DNA of 64,000 bases from contig OY783205.1 of the NCBI GenBank assembly GCA_963678705.1, positions 14,880,001 to 14,944,000 of the forward strand, in the 5' to 3' direction. The notes under the pieces were generated by a model, which did not search any database, was not told the origin of the DNA, and saw only the letters and a program-made list of their open reading frames with translations. A program made the position numbers and the translations under genes. This document shows positions 35,975 to 47,600 of this stretch, one piece after another. Within the stretch, counting starts at the first letter, position 1. The number at the start of each line of letters is the position of its first letter. The stretch comes from Panorpa germanica (taxonomy: Eukaryota > Arthropoda > Insecta > Mecoptera > Panorpidae).

Positions 35975-36440
35975 TTTTCTTTTTATATAGTTTCTCGGGC
36001 TTCCAAGGCACGTAGCCTTTTATCGCCCCTAATATTGTTCTGCTTGTTCTTATACGTTATATCCAGACAACAAGAATATTCATGGCTACTGCAGTAATAA
36101 ATTTCGGTTTCTCAATGAAAAAGGGGGTGTTAAAAGGAGGAGTCTGCGAAGTCTTTAGCACGGCCCTTTTGAGTCCATTTTTTGCCATTGCTGTATTTTT
36201 ACATTGCCACAGAATGTGGTCAGGATCTGCCTCCTCTTCACCACATTCGCATTTAGAGTTTGGAATGATTTTGTTTCTTGCTAGATGTTTCGGAGCTCCA
36301 GTATGATTCATTCTTAGTCTTGAGGTCATTGTTATTAATCTTCTTGGCCATGTTAATTTGGCAAACCATGGCTTACGTTTCAGTATTGGTTGTATTTTAT
36401 AATATTCTCTACCTTTATCAGAATTATCCAACTTGTCTTG
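35975..36440 (-). mobile_element. LINE 3' end (RNase H type), minus strand
   Basis: The minus-strand frame from 36431 to 36057 ends the protein of a non-LTR element. It has MTSRLRMNHTGAPKHLAR and a CECGEEEADPDHILWQC zinc-knuckle-like cluster, comparable to the end of the copy at 15345-15975. Behind it (36045-35975) is the tail with AGGGGCGATAAAAGGCTACG and an A-rich end, shared with 16565-16640. The RT and RNase H active-site parts are absent. The intact 124-codon frame suggests moderate age. Confidence 0.72.
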
Positions 36441-36449
36441 CCAATTTTT

Positions 36450-36620
36450 CCTTTAATTTATGGTCGGCTTGGTTCCGTCACGAACTGTCTCTCAAGAACA
36501 AAGCCGAATATGTCCGAATTTTCACCGATTTGCTGCAGCGAAACGAGAATACTCCATTCCTGAAAAATATTTCTGATGAATTGCGGATTCTCATGAAAAA
36601 CTTAAAATGAAAGAAGGTTT
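36450..36620 (+). pseudogene. Mariner transposase middle fragment
   Basis: Within an open plus frame, FRHELSLKNKAEYVRIFTDL then LQRNENTPFLKN matches the segment between the DNA-binding and catalytic regions of mariner transposases (consensus style PHELSEKNKADRVRICTDLL). The expected TGDE catalytic motif that follows is degraded (ISDELRIL). Confidence 0.6.
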
Positions 36621-36754
36621 GCGTTTGGCAGGTTTTGTACAGACAAAATCGGCAAGTGGAAATTAAATATTGGCACTTAACTTGACTGCATTCATGCAAT
36701 CGAGACGAAAAGACAACAGCAGATACCAAAGACCAACAATAATTATGCACCAAC

Positions 36755-37165
36755 CAAATAGAAATAGAAATTAAGGAGAGATATGTGCTGGCTCCTGGGC
36801 TGGAAGTCTCACTTATCAACCAGCAATAAACTACTGTTATTCAAGGTCATACTGAAGCCAATATGGACATATGGTATAGAGTTATGGGGCAGTGCCAGCA
36901 ATTATAATATTGAAATCCTACAAAGGTTTCAAAATAAACTGCTAAAGCAAATCCTTAACGTGCCGTAATTCGTTCCAAACTGGTTAACACATCAAGATCT
37001 TTGGGTTCCATACATAAGAAGTAAAATTAAGGATATCAGCAAGAAGTACGTACAAAGATTAGAAGTTCATCCAAATGAATCAGCTGTACAACTTTTCCAG
37101 CATAAACCGGTTAGACGACTGAAACGTAAAAGTCCAATCGACCTACCAAATATGGTGTAGAATAG
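36755..37165 (+). mobile_element. Jockey-type LINE, 3' fragment
   Basis: The frame 36783-36968 reads WLLGWKSHLSTSNKLLLFKV, then ILKPIWTYGIELWGSAS and FQNKLLKQILNVP, the Jockey post-RT region. A stop lies at 36966-36968, and homologous sequence continues after it in the same frame (NWLTHQDLWVPYIRSKIKD ... RRLKRKSP). There is no poly-A tail, so it is damaged at both ends. Compare the better copy at 10990-11516. Confidence 0.75.
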
Positions 37166-37306
37166 GTTCCAAATATACTTAATATTTATGTAATAGGTTA
37201 AGTCAAAGGGTGAGTCATCGATGGATGGCAAGCTCGCATGTCATATTTATATATATTCCCAAAATTTGATTAATGTTATTCGAGGACAGATTGTAAATTA
37301 TGTAGC

Positions 37307-37610
37307 ACATGGGCTGAAAAGTCTCGGGCCTAACAAAGAAAACACAGTTTTTTTGGTTCAAAATTAGCTTTATTCATCAACGTAATCTCCATCAAGAGCA
37401 ACGCAATCATTCCAGCGCCGCTCTAATATTTCAATACCACTTTTGTAGAACGATTTATCTTTTGCCTCAAAATAGGCCTCAGTTTCAGCGATAACCTCTT
37501 CATTCGTGCGAAATTTCTTACCGGCGAGCATTTTTTTCAGGTCTGCGAACAGGCAGTAGTCGCTGGGAGCCAAATCTGGCGAATACGGTGGATGTAGGAG
37601 CAATTCGAAG
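37307..37610 (-). pseudogene. Irritans-type mariner, 3' end
   Basis: The minus frame 37603-37370 encodes the transposase C-terminus: HPPYSPDLAPSDYCLFADLK, then NEEVIAETEAYFEAKDKSFY and RRWNDCVALDGDYV, close to the Himar-like (irritans) consensus. YSPDLAPSD includes the last catalytic Asp region. Beyond the stop, 37307-37335 gives a terminal-repeat-like GGGCTGAAAAGTCTCGGGCC, matching the GGCTGATAAGTCCCCGGTCT style of irritans elements. About three quarters of the element is missing. Confidence 0.8.
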
Positions 37611-37619
37611 TTATGTTAT

Positions 37620-38965
37620 CTTGTAAAATAAAAAAAAATTAAAAAACCAAATAGAAAGTGTTTTCTTCTTGTGCTTTGTCTTAGGCTGACCACATACTGA
37701 AGACACAACTGTCATAAGACAGTATAGTCATTACGACTTTTATCTTACTTATAAGTTACGACTTTTAACTTATATATAGAACGTAAGCGAGTGCGCAGAA
37801 TAAGTAGGGACGATCACTACAGCTTGAATACAGCAAAAATAATGAACATGAAAAGAAAGTTAAAGTAAAATAATAGTAAATTGCTATATGGTCGGCATAA
37901 GGATATTCTCGTACGATTTCTTTTGTTTTTTTTTTTTGATGCAACGTCCAAAACAATTATATTTGCATTCCAGGATTATATGTTGTGGATAGGCAACCAC
38001 TATGTGGTTTCTTTTAAGATGCGCCAACGCCACTCTATGATCTATCCTCAATCTCGATATAAGTGAAACTTCTAACTAACTCCTTATTCTTTATACTCTT
38101 CTCGGCCTTGAGTATTCCACCACCAACGACATCCGCACACCAAAGACTGTATTTTCGTCTTTTATTATTAAAAATTTTCTTCCTTTCGCCGAATTGGTCC
38201 ACATACTATTCCATTTCTCTTTCACTACGTTTTTACATTTTGCTAAAAGGTCACAGAGATTTTCTACGTAAAGAAACACCTTATGTTATATAAGAATATT
38301 AATAATGACAAGAGGTTTTCTCCTATGGAAATGTAAAATATTTAGTAAATAACATACAGTTGCAAGGTTAAAGATAATACCAACTGTTACTCCGTCTCAA
38401 TCAACTTGTATCTACGACACTGCTTGATGGTTTGATATAATTGTCATTAGGTCTTACAGTGTGGGGAAAAGTCAAAAGCGAACGAAGTGAAGCTGGAAAG
38501 GATATCAATCAGTTATGTAATTATTCAAATAATAATTAAATGTAAGAGGAATATTTCTATTAAGGTAGTTCACAATTAGAACCACTTTTCTACTGATCAA
38601 ATTTAAATATTATGTTAATACAAGAAACCTTAATTTAATTTCTAAATTTCAAATGGTTGACTTGACAGCAGTGTAGCGAGATGTTATTATTATTGTTATA
38701 AAAGACCTACAAAATGCAAAGAAGATATTGTTTTAGCGTATATCTCGAGAACGGTTCCACAGTTTTTTCTTCAACATTGTTATATTGTAGAAGAATAAAT
38801 TAGGACAGTTATCACTGCTTTTTTGGAAATTGCTATTGTAAACTGGCAACGTTATACTTGTAGTGCTGCTTTGAATTATCACTACCATAAATTCTGGTAT
38901 TAGGCCACAGCCTGAAAGAGTATTTCTGCGCGGAAGAAAGACCTGTTATTAGATTAGGTTTTTTC
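37620..38965. other. Unassigned DNA
   Basis: No gene or bounded repeat is recognised. Several short open frames on both strands lack motifs. Confidence 0.4.
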
Positions 38966-38969
38966 TTTA

Positions 38970-39784
38970 GGGGCCATCCATAAATTATGTCAATTTCTCT
39001 CTTCTCCCATCCTTGATATAACTTGTCACATTTCGCTCCTTGATGTAACGTCACACATTTTAATTAATAATTTTTTTCAGTCAATCACGTTTTTTTTAAA
39101 CATATAACGTCATACCGCTTTAGACCTTAGACTCCCCCTCCCCCTACGCGTGTGACGTAATGGGCTTGTGTCCTAATTTTTTAGTGGTTGATTTTTCAAT
39201 TGTTGATTGAAATTGATGTTAATAAATGTGTATTGGCGTGTCTATTCTATTAAATATCTAAATGTTGACGGAGATATAGCAATAAAAAGTTTGAATTGTA
39301 GTTTCAAATAATCGGCCATATTTGTATGACGTGAAATGCATTTTAACGTCAGTTATTTGTTGAGTAGGTCATTGCTGGGGTAATGTTCTGTAGCTGTTGG
39401 TAATCAAATAATCAAGTCAAATCCAAGAATAATAAGTATTTATTTTATTTAACCCTGTTACGGCAGACATAAATTATGAAATTTGATTGTTCCTTGAAAT
39501 AGCTGTAAATATTATTTGATATTTTGATATATAAATACATATAGCAGAGATTTATGAGCAGTAAGGTTGGTAACCTTACACCAGGATTGTGATGTCACAT
39601 GCACTTGGAATGTGTACAACGTTACAACGACAAAACAACTTTTTTAATTGTTAATATCTCCTAACATATAAGGAGTTATTAAAAAATAATTGAACATTTG
39701 AGGTTGTAGTAACCCAATATATTTATATAGTACACTTTTATAGAAATTAAGACATAGGACACAAGCCCATTTATGGAAGGCCTC
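38970..39784 (+). mobile_element. PIF-like MITE (GGGGCCATCCATAAATTACG), split by another MITE
   Basis: The left end GGGGCCATCCATAAATTATG is matched inverted by a right end now split in two: TGTGACGTAA (39151-39160) and TTTATGGAAGGCCTC (39770-39784). TTA lies directly outside both ends (38967-38969 and 39785-39787). Without the inner element it would be about 205 bp. A second, larger copy begins at 56805. Confidence 0.75.
39161..39769 (+). mobile_element. MITE, TGGGCTTGTGTCC family, nested
   Basis: 609 bp with ends TGGGCTTGTGTCCTAA and TAGGACACAAGCCCA. It sits inside the right terminal repeat of the 38970-39784 MITE. Removing it restores TGACGTAATTTATGG exactly, or leaves an AT duplication if the ends are taken as GGGC...GCCC. 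It is collinear with 29838-30451. Confidence 0.85.
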
Positions 39785-40419
39785 TTAACTTCTTCTTTGT
39801 AGATCATATAGTTGAATGTGGACGCACGCACTACGGAATTCCACAAAACCAGTGTGCAGTATGTCGGCGCATCTCTTTGAACTGAGTAGTAAACTCCAAT
39901 AAACTGACAAAACCGCGTCGAAATTATCCGCAGTGTGTATTAAGTTAATTTTGGTATACGGAATTAAAACCGCGCAGAATTAGTCCTCAAACGGGTCTAC
40001 GCCTTAGGCCTGAATGTCTGTTAATTACATGAAATATGTGAAAGACCAAAAATCCTTTGATGACGTCACTATCAGGCTATATATATTTAGGAGGTATTGA
40101 TTTTGTGACTAGTTATTTATTTAGCTTAAAAACAAAATGACATTCCCACTAATCCAATTATAACAAAGCTTTGGCACGCGTGTCACAAATGGCATACTGA
40201 CGGTTGAGATACAATTGATTTTACGTGGGAGCTAAATTCGACTACGACAAATGATTGGGATGAGACCTGCAACTTCTAGAATATTCTGTATAAACAAATC
40301 CAATGTAAATGCTTAAATACCTTTAAGGCGGCGTTAGTGTATAACCAGTACAAATGCTAAGGTTGCATTTGAGACCATAGATATATAAAAATATAGATAT
40401 ATAAATACAATTGATTTCA

Positions 40420-40458
40420 CGTGGAGTTAAAAGAAAATCCTTTTCTTTTAACTCCACG
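40420..40458. repeat. Perfect 18-bp hairpin with 3-base loop
   Basis: CGTGGAGTTAAAAGAAAA, then TCC, then TTTTCTTTTAACTCCACG. The hairpin follows ATACAATTGATTTCA, a word shared with repeats near 40209, 56575 and 60017. Confidence 0.9.
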
Positions 40459-40815
40459 AGTTTGTACATTTTTGAGGCGCAATACTGAAAATGTTAGCCA
40501 TCACTGACTGCACCATCACAATACAAAAATCCAGCCTTAGAAGGAAAGGTTCTACGACTCTTTTTTGTTTACTAGTACTGGAATCTGCTTGATTATGTAA
40601 CACGGGTTTGCAGCAGGTAAACGAATTTTGTCAAATATAAGTCAAGTATATAGAAGTATGTGCAAGTATATATACAAGTATATGTACAAAGTACGACATA
40701 AATTCTACTTACTTATTTGTAGTGCAATTCATGAGAGCTATTTGAGTCTACAGGCAAAATGGGCTCTGAACTCTCTTTTTAGGAATTGCTTTTCGATTGA
40801 AATAAATTTTAATAT

Positions 40816-41190
40816 CCCAGTAAACATTTTGGAGTAAATTCTACTTAATTTCTATTACATATCATGAATTTTTTGTCTGGAACGTGTTCGTTTTCTATTC
40901 AGTCGTTCAAAGGAAAGGTCCTTTTTATGAGCTACAGACATTGCAACGACGGTTCACTGCTGAATTAAAAGCGGAGTAGGTTTATGATTTATGACCGGAT
41001 AATAAAAATATACCCATGTGGGAAAGAAACAGAAATACTTATTGAATGATGTTGGAAAAAGAAAGAATATTATTATGAAAAACTAACACAAAATCTGTGA
41101 CAGGTAGAGAACTTGTAAAGCGTTAGAATAGAATTGTACGAGTGACTCGAACTTCACCAAATAGGACACTTCACCAAATTGTTTACTGGG
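40816..41190 (+). mobile_element. MITE, CCCAGTAAAC family, internally deleted
   Basis: 375 bp with both ends present (CCCAGTAAACATTTTGGAG and CCAAATTGTTTACTGGG). The middle ~490 bp of the long form is missing. ATAT flanks both sides (40812-40815 and 41191-41194), a possible 4-bp duplication in an AT-rich context. Confidence 0.85.
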
Positions 41191-41470
41191 ATATGTATAT
41201 CGGCGATTTTCTTTAAATATCCAAGAGTTCAACAGTTCTAATTGTATCAAATTTGAATTTCAATTTTCATCAATAATTTTTTTACTGTACACGTTTTTAA
41301 ATATGTTAGCATAGGGAGTTCCTTCTGTAGCCTGAACACGATTGCTCTTTGTGAACGTCCTTAATTACCGGCCTATTTCCGATGCTGAGTTCTATTCTCG
41401 ATAATCTTCTACAATGTTGGCGGTCGTGTTCGGCGATGACTCATTCTTAAAACAAGTAATAAGAGCTATA

Positions 41471-41790
41471 CAGGGTGTCCCAATATTCAACGATAAGCGG
41501 GCACCAGAGGGTGGTCCTGCTCATGACTACACAAGACAAAAGAAAAAAAAAATTATCTCATTTTGTTTAAGAATTAGAAAAAAAAATTTAAACAAATCCA
41601 AAATTGAAACACCTTAAGATGTTTTTAACTACCCTGACCACAATTTTTCAAATATTTCTGATTTTTTTTTTTGTATCGGCAACTTCAATAGCACTGCCCT
41701 TAAATATCCACCACAAACATTAAAAACCCCAGAATGCTAGTAGTTTTTACACAAAAATCAATCGAAATTATTTTTTTCCTTAAAATTTTG
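41471..41790 (+). repeat. Dispersed repeat starting CAGGGTGTCC
   Basis: CAGGGTGTCCCAATATTCAA, then CGATAAGCGGGCACCAGAGG, ending in A/T runs near 41675, matches 57091-57580. Its last part (41731-41790, AGAATGCTAGTAGTTTTTAC) matches 31408-31470, so two repeat families abut here. It is non-coding; the plus frame of 67 codons is incidental. Confidence 0.6.
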
Positions 41791-41879
41791 ACTAAAGGTA
41801 TGACGTAACGTCATAGAAGCTTCATGCATGCTGCAAATAGGGTCATCTCTGTGAAGTTTTGCATTGAGAAAGCACGTTT

Positions 41880-42070
41880 TTTCAGGAGATGAAGAAGATG
41901 TGATTATAGCATACGCTTCTATTAGAAGGCGAAAATCAGACGTACAATGAATTGGATTTGGTACATCGAAGAGAACATTAACCGGAGATTGTTTGTTGCT
42001 GCAACAGAGCTATCAGAGGATGATTCAATATTTCAACCAGTATACCGAATGACTATTGTTTACTAATATG
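41880..42070 (+). pseudogene. Possible Harbinger-like transposase trace
   Basis: In changing frames the sequence reads AYASIRRRKS, then MNWIWYIEENINRRLFVAAT, then EDDSIFQPVYRMT. This vaguely recalls the start of PIF/Harbinger transposases (IRRRK...VHPxNRxR...DD..F..YFRMT). There are stops and frame changes. The resemblance is weak and is recorded only as a lead, because PIF-like MITEs occur in the window. Confidence 0.2.
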
Positions 42071-42349
42071 AACAAAATTGACTGCCGAGATCGTCATTTT
42101 TAAAAGAATATTACGTCTATGCGTCGTACTGTACGCTAGAGCTATGACATGTTGCATGACGGTTGCTTGCCACTAAGCAAATGCGACCTTTTAAATGTAA
42201 GCAACAAGAAAGCGTACAACAAGCGGTACATGACGAAACCGTGCGTATGATGTGACGCTACGTGGACAGTAGGCCTTACTTTATGATATTTCTTGTAAAT
42301 ATTTAACTACATGTAGTAAGTCAGTTTTGCACGACTACATTAACACAAA

Positions 42350-42640
42350 AGGTTTTATCCTTTTCAGTTTTCTCTTTGTCTCTCCGTCGTTGTCCACTAG
42401 GTGTAATACCTCGACACTAACATGTTGTTGGAGTCTTTCCTGCTGACCCCTGGCAAATTTCCTTGTTACAATGTCCATAGTTTCAATTTTTAACTCCCGA
42501 CACAGATCACTGGTAGTAGGATGCTTCCACGATGTTCAACAGCACTTTGTTCTTGAAATCTTTGGATTAAATCCTTGTTGTTTTGACTATTACAGCCACA
42601 TAGCTGGAAGTCATAAGTTCACACTGGTTGTACCCAAAAA
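42350..42640 (-). mobile_element. Jockey-type LINE, 3' fragment, minus strand
   Basis: Minus-strand translation gives QLCGCNSQNNKDLIQRFQ, then LCRELKIETMDIVTRKFARG, QQERLQQHVSVEVLHLVDN and KRKLKR. This matches the end of Jockey proteins (QLWGCAS...IQRFQNKVLR...DLKIETV...HEERLQ). A frame change lies in the FQNK region and a stop at the expected Trp of WTYG. It is older than the copy at 10990. Confidence 0.7.
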
Positions 42641-42856
42641 ATATTGCAATAATTCAAAAATCGAACTCGAAGGCAAAGCAATCAAATATCAAACTTAAAT
42701 ATTTTAGTCACTGTGCCTCTATCTTAACGTTTACTCTATATTTTACAATACTTTTTTTTTGTTTAGCACTATTATTATCAGAAAATGTCTGAGTATTGTA
42801 TGCTCTGACTCATGTACACTATGGTACTACATATGCACTGTCCCACTTGATTCTTA

Positions 42857-42860
42857 CTAT
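42857..42860. repeat. Target-site duplication of the LTR element, left
   Basis: CTAT, repeated at 50662-50665. A 4-bp duplication is usual for Ty3/gypsy; a fifth base (A) is ambiguous because the LTR itself ends in A. Confidence 0.8.
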
Positions 42861-43608
42861 TGTTGTAAGTACGCATATGTCGCACTTACCTTTTATTTTT
42901 AATGATATTAAATGTTAATTATGTAATAGAATTATATTATGTAAACAGTTTTTGTATTAGTATTAAGATTGTAAAGAATAATTATTTAAGTTTAGCGCTT
43001 ATAAATATTGTCTCTGGTTTGTGGAGATTAATATTGATTTAATGCTGGTAATTCAGTATTGGCGTTCTGTGATGTGAAATAAATTATTATATATTAAATT
43101 GCACAAGACGCTGAAAGCCAGTCTTCTCCTGAGTCTCAAAGCAAGCATTACTATTCGCAACTTCGTACGTATTGAATAGTGAGCACATTTCAACTATTAA
43201 TTAAATTATAACACTATAGAATTACATTTTGTTTTATATCTGTCATCTTCGTTAATCTAATAAAATACTATTGTAATTAAGTAAGCAGATATAATATTAC
43301 AACGAATAAATGATATATTTTAATAAAAGTGTTTGTATTAATAGTAATAAAAAGATACTAATTGTTCAACCGTCGCATGTCGCAACGAGGTTACTTTAGA
43401 CCGCTCAAGTATTCTCTAATTGCAACAATACACCGTCTGAACAAGAATCCTTATTAATCATCTTAAGAAAGATATTCGATTACTACTGTAATTGGTGTTG
43501 GAAGTCGTCAACTGAAGAATCTACTACCAGAAGCTAGCATCCCTGCAGAATGTACTAGTAAGCTGAGTAATCTCCTCCAGAACGACAATACGACACCATT
43601 TTACAACA
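42861..43608 (+). repeat. 5' LTR, 748 bp
   Basis: Starts TGTTGTAAG and ends TTACAACA, giving an 8-bp perfect terminal inverted repeat within the TG...CA rule. A TATAAATA-like promoter word lies near 43000 and AATAAA near 43080, plausible for transcription start and polyadenylation. GTAAGT...ACTTAC just inside the left edge forms a small hairpin. Confidence 0.93.
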
Positions 43609-43609
43609 T

Positions 43610-43627
43610 TGGTGTCAGGTGGGGTCT
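43610..43627 (+). promoter_or_regulatory. Primer-binding site, tRNA-Leu type
   Basis: TGGTGTCAGGTGGGGTCT begins two bases after the LTR. Its complement matches the CCTGACACCA 3' end known from insect tRNA-Leu, after which the match becomes looser. Leu priming is known for some Ty3/gypsy lineages, such as mdg3-like elements. Confidence 0.7.
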
Positions 43628-44050
43628 CGAAGAGATATTCCTACACATAAATATCCAAGAGGTACGCCCAAAATTTTTTTCTATATATTCTACACCTGGA
43701 TGCAGATCAATTATTCTGGATACCACTACGTCGATCGATTATTTCCAAGATTGCCGAAGAGTACGAGATAGAACGTCAATTCATCTGTATTTCTCATAAT
43801 TTTCTACAAGTCCGGTGGATGTAAAACAACAGCCCGCTGAACCAGAAAAAAAGAAATCTTTTGCCCCCAGCGAATGGATGGATGCTTCTAGAACAAATGG
43901 AATAATCTAAACTGATGTTAATCGTTTCCAGAACCCTGCACACAGCTGTACATAGATCAAAATCGAAAGTTTTTTTTGTTAAGTATAATAAGACAGTATC
44001 TTTTTATCTTGTGTACAATTATTATCATAAATTGATAATTGTATTTTTTT

Positions 44051-44372
44051 TCTATTAGTAGCATCCTTGTAATTCATTGAAGCTATTATTTTTTTAGTAT
44101 TATATTCAATACTTTTGAATATTTGCTATAACCTTTCTATTAGTAGCATCCTTGTAATTCATTGAAGCTATTATTTTTTTAGTATTATATTCAATACTTT
44201 TGAATATTTGCTATAACCTATCTATTAGTAGCATCCTTGTGATTCATTGAAGCTATTATTTTTTTAGTATTATATTCAATACTTTTGAATATTTGTTATA
44301 AAATAACAATTTTGTAGCATCATTGTTCAATATTTTTAGTATTATATCCAATACTTTTGAATATCTACTATA
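44051..44372 (+). repeat. 85-bp tandem repeat in the LTR-element leader
   Basis: TCTATTAGTAGCATCCTTGT begins at 44051, 44136 and 44221, an exact 85-bp period, and the three units are nearly identical. A fourth, degenerate unit continues to about 44372. It lies between the primer site and the Gag start. Confidence 0.9.
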
Positions 44373-44678
44373 ATATTTCCTATAATTGTTTCTACAATTA
44401 TATTAATTCATGTTTAATATTTTTAGAACATCTTTATGAACGAGAAAGAATTTTGAAAAGGAGAAGTAAAGAGCTGAAGCAGTTAGATAGCAGTCTGTTC
44501 AATCAGAGAGACTACCTTCCTGTTACAACTGCGGTGTCTGAGCCCCATCGGAAATTTCCTGTGAGTTACTGTTTTCGCTAGCAATTTTTCCTTGTCAGAA
44601 TCCTATTCTTCGGAGAGTCGTTTATTGGTACAAAATAATCTTTAGTCTGTATATTATATATAACTTTAATTAAGTACT

Positions 44679-47600
44679 ATGGCACCGAACGTTCATTCCC
44701 TCACATTAGTTGAGAATACAATCAATCTAATTAATGAGTTTTCAAAAAATCTAGAAGTCCAATCAACATCCTTAACAATAGTTGAATTAAAAATCAAAAA
44801 CTTAGACAAAGCTTGGGTTAAATATAGTAGTATCGTAGAAGCATTGCTTCCAACTCTAAAAAATGAAGAAGCTTCGGCTATCGTTAGTAAGTCTATGGAA
44901 GTTGAAAGTATTTATGACGACACTCTTATTTACTTGTTGAATTATAAGCAAACATTTGAGAATGATACACATATTGTAGACGACTCAAAAAGTATAGATT
45001 CAATAAAAAATCTGAACTTAAGTCCAATGCAACTAACCGTTTTTGATGGAGAATATATTAATTGGCAAAGTTTTATGGAATTATTTACAAATTTAATTCG
45101 TAATAATAGTAAACTATCAAGCATTGAAAAAATGCATTATTTAAAGTTAAATTTGTCAGGAGAACCACTCAAACTCATAAAGAATTATCCTTTAACAAAT
45201 GATAATTACGAAATTGTTTGGAACATCCTTTGTAAACGTTATGATAACAAGGTAGCACTTATTGAAACCTGTTTAAACAATTTAATAAACTACAATGTTA
45301 TACGTTTAGAGTCCGAAATCAATATCAAAAAACTACTAGATGAAATTAATGAATCGATTAGAGCATTAACCGAATTGGGGATATATTCTAATCATTCAGA
45401 TTTTATGTTAATACATATTTTAAAGACCAAATTAGATTTTAATTCGTCAAAGGAATGGGAAAACAGAAATAATTCTGAATTACCAACCTTAAATGAATTT
45501 ACAGAGTTTCTGGAGAGACGGTGGCGCAATCTAGAAAGAAGAAGGCATATTAAAGTCAAAACATATCCAAGCCTTCCTAATTCTAGTAGTAAACCAGTTT
45601 CAAGCAAGCAAATTCCTAATAAGGTCGAAACAAAAACTAAAAATTTGTTCTGTAACCATTGTAAGAAAAGTGGTCATATAGAAAAGTATTGTTTTATTAA
45701 GAAGGAAAATCTAGATACGGGTAACCCTATTGCTCAAGTTAATACTTGTAGGGAGGCCACAATTTTATCAGAACCTTCTACTTGTTGTGAAAGATCGAAA
45801 CATCTTATATCTGATGGTTCTCAAGTATCTTTTACTAACAAGACACAACACAATTCAAATGATGAATTATGTTTTTTTTATGATTTTGATGAGATCAATA
45901 CGGGTAATTTACAAAATAATAATGATATTCTAAGTTTTGACAGTAAAAATAAAAATGTTAAGGCTAAGCAAACAGTTGACACTATCCAATTCAAGATGGT
46001 CGCAGCCAAAGCTAAAACCGTATCATTTTTATTAGATACTGGTTCTCAAATCTCCTTGATTAAACAAAATATTTTAAATAACAATGTCAGAATTAATAAT
46101 AAATCTAAAATTCTATTGAAGGGTATTTCCGAAGGCACGCCTTATACCTTAGGTTCACTGAAAACTTCTATAATTTTAGATAGTAATAAGTCGAAACAAA
46201 CTTTACAGGTTGTGTCAGAAAATTTCCCCATTAAACACGATGGAATTATAGGGTTAGATATTTTACGGAAACTAAATGCAGTAATTAATCTAAAAATGAA
46301 CAGAGTACAATTCTCAGAATGTGGCAAAGTAATTGAGCTCCCACTTATAAATATAAACAATATCGTTTTACCAGCACGTACGAGGAAAATAATTCCTATG
46401 TCAGGTTCTACAGTAAGAGTTTGTGTAGCCAGGGAATTGTTACCTGAAGTTTTTTTAGCTAATGCATTAATCAAGCCCGTCAAAAATATTTTCTATATTT
46501 CAATAATAAATTCTTCAATAAAAAATATAATACTTAGTAATTTCAAACCGAATATCATACCGATAGATCAATTTAGTATTTACCATTTTTCAAAATCAAG
46601 TCCTAACAACCGTAAGGAACTTTTATTAAACAATTTAAATCTTTCACATGTCAATTCAGAATTAGTAACAGAATTAATAGAAATCTGTGACAGCTTTAAT
46701 GACATATTTTTTTTACCGGGAGACAAGTTATCTTGTACGAGTGCATTAAGTCATAAGATAAAGATTAATTCTTCTAAACCCGTTAACGTTAAACCGTATC
46801 GATTGCCCCATGCGCAAAAAGAGATTGTGGAAAAGCATATTCAGGAACTGTTGGTCAACAACATAATTGAAGAAAGCGACTCACCCTATAACGCACCTTT
46901 ATTAGTAGTACCAAAAAAACCAGATGCGTTAGGTAATAAACAATTCCGCGTAGTAGTCGATTTCCGTAAACTTAACGAGCAGACAACAAGTGACGCCTAT
47001 CCTTTGCCTCTTATACATGATATACTGGACCAACTTAGTGGTGCAAAATTTTTCTCTACCCTTGACTTAGCAAGCGGTTTTCACCAGGTCCCTATGCTTC
47101 CCGAAGATAAAGAGAAAACAGCATTTAGTGCGAACTTTAAACACTATCAATTTGTAAGAATGCCATTCGGACTTAAAGGAGCCCCCCCCATGTTTCAGAG
47201 ACTTATGTCTCACGTTCTCACAGGTTTGCAAGGAATAGATTGCTTAATCTATCTGGACGATGTAGTCATTTTTGGAAAAAACATTTCTGAGCACAACCAA
47301 AGATTAAAAAACGTTTTTTCTAAATTACGGGAACATAATTTGAAGCTCCAACCATCCAAATGTAACTTTCTACATAAAGATTTGATTTATTTAGGTCACG
47401 TTATTAATGAAACAGGTATTCTACCAGATCCTTCTAAAGTAGAAGCAATAAAGAATTTCCCCATTCCAAACAGTCCTAAACAAATTAAAACATTTTTGGG
47501 TATGTCTGGTTATTATCGCCGACATATACCGCATTACGCAGAGATAGCCAAACCACTATATAATGCAGCAAACAGTAATATTAAAGTATTAGAATGGTCA

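Noticed and set aside
41794-41812. TATGACGTAACGTCATA palindrome as a CRE-like regulatory site
   Set aside because: It is near-palindromic, but there is no gene nearby and similar TGACGT words occur in MITE ends throughout the window.
44357-44581. Short frame in the LTR-element leader
   Set aside because: It overlaps the end of the tandem repeat and lacks any known domain; probably leader sequence.
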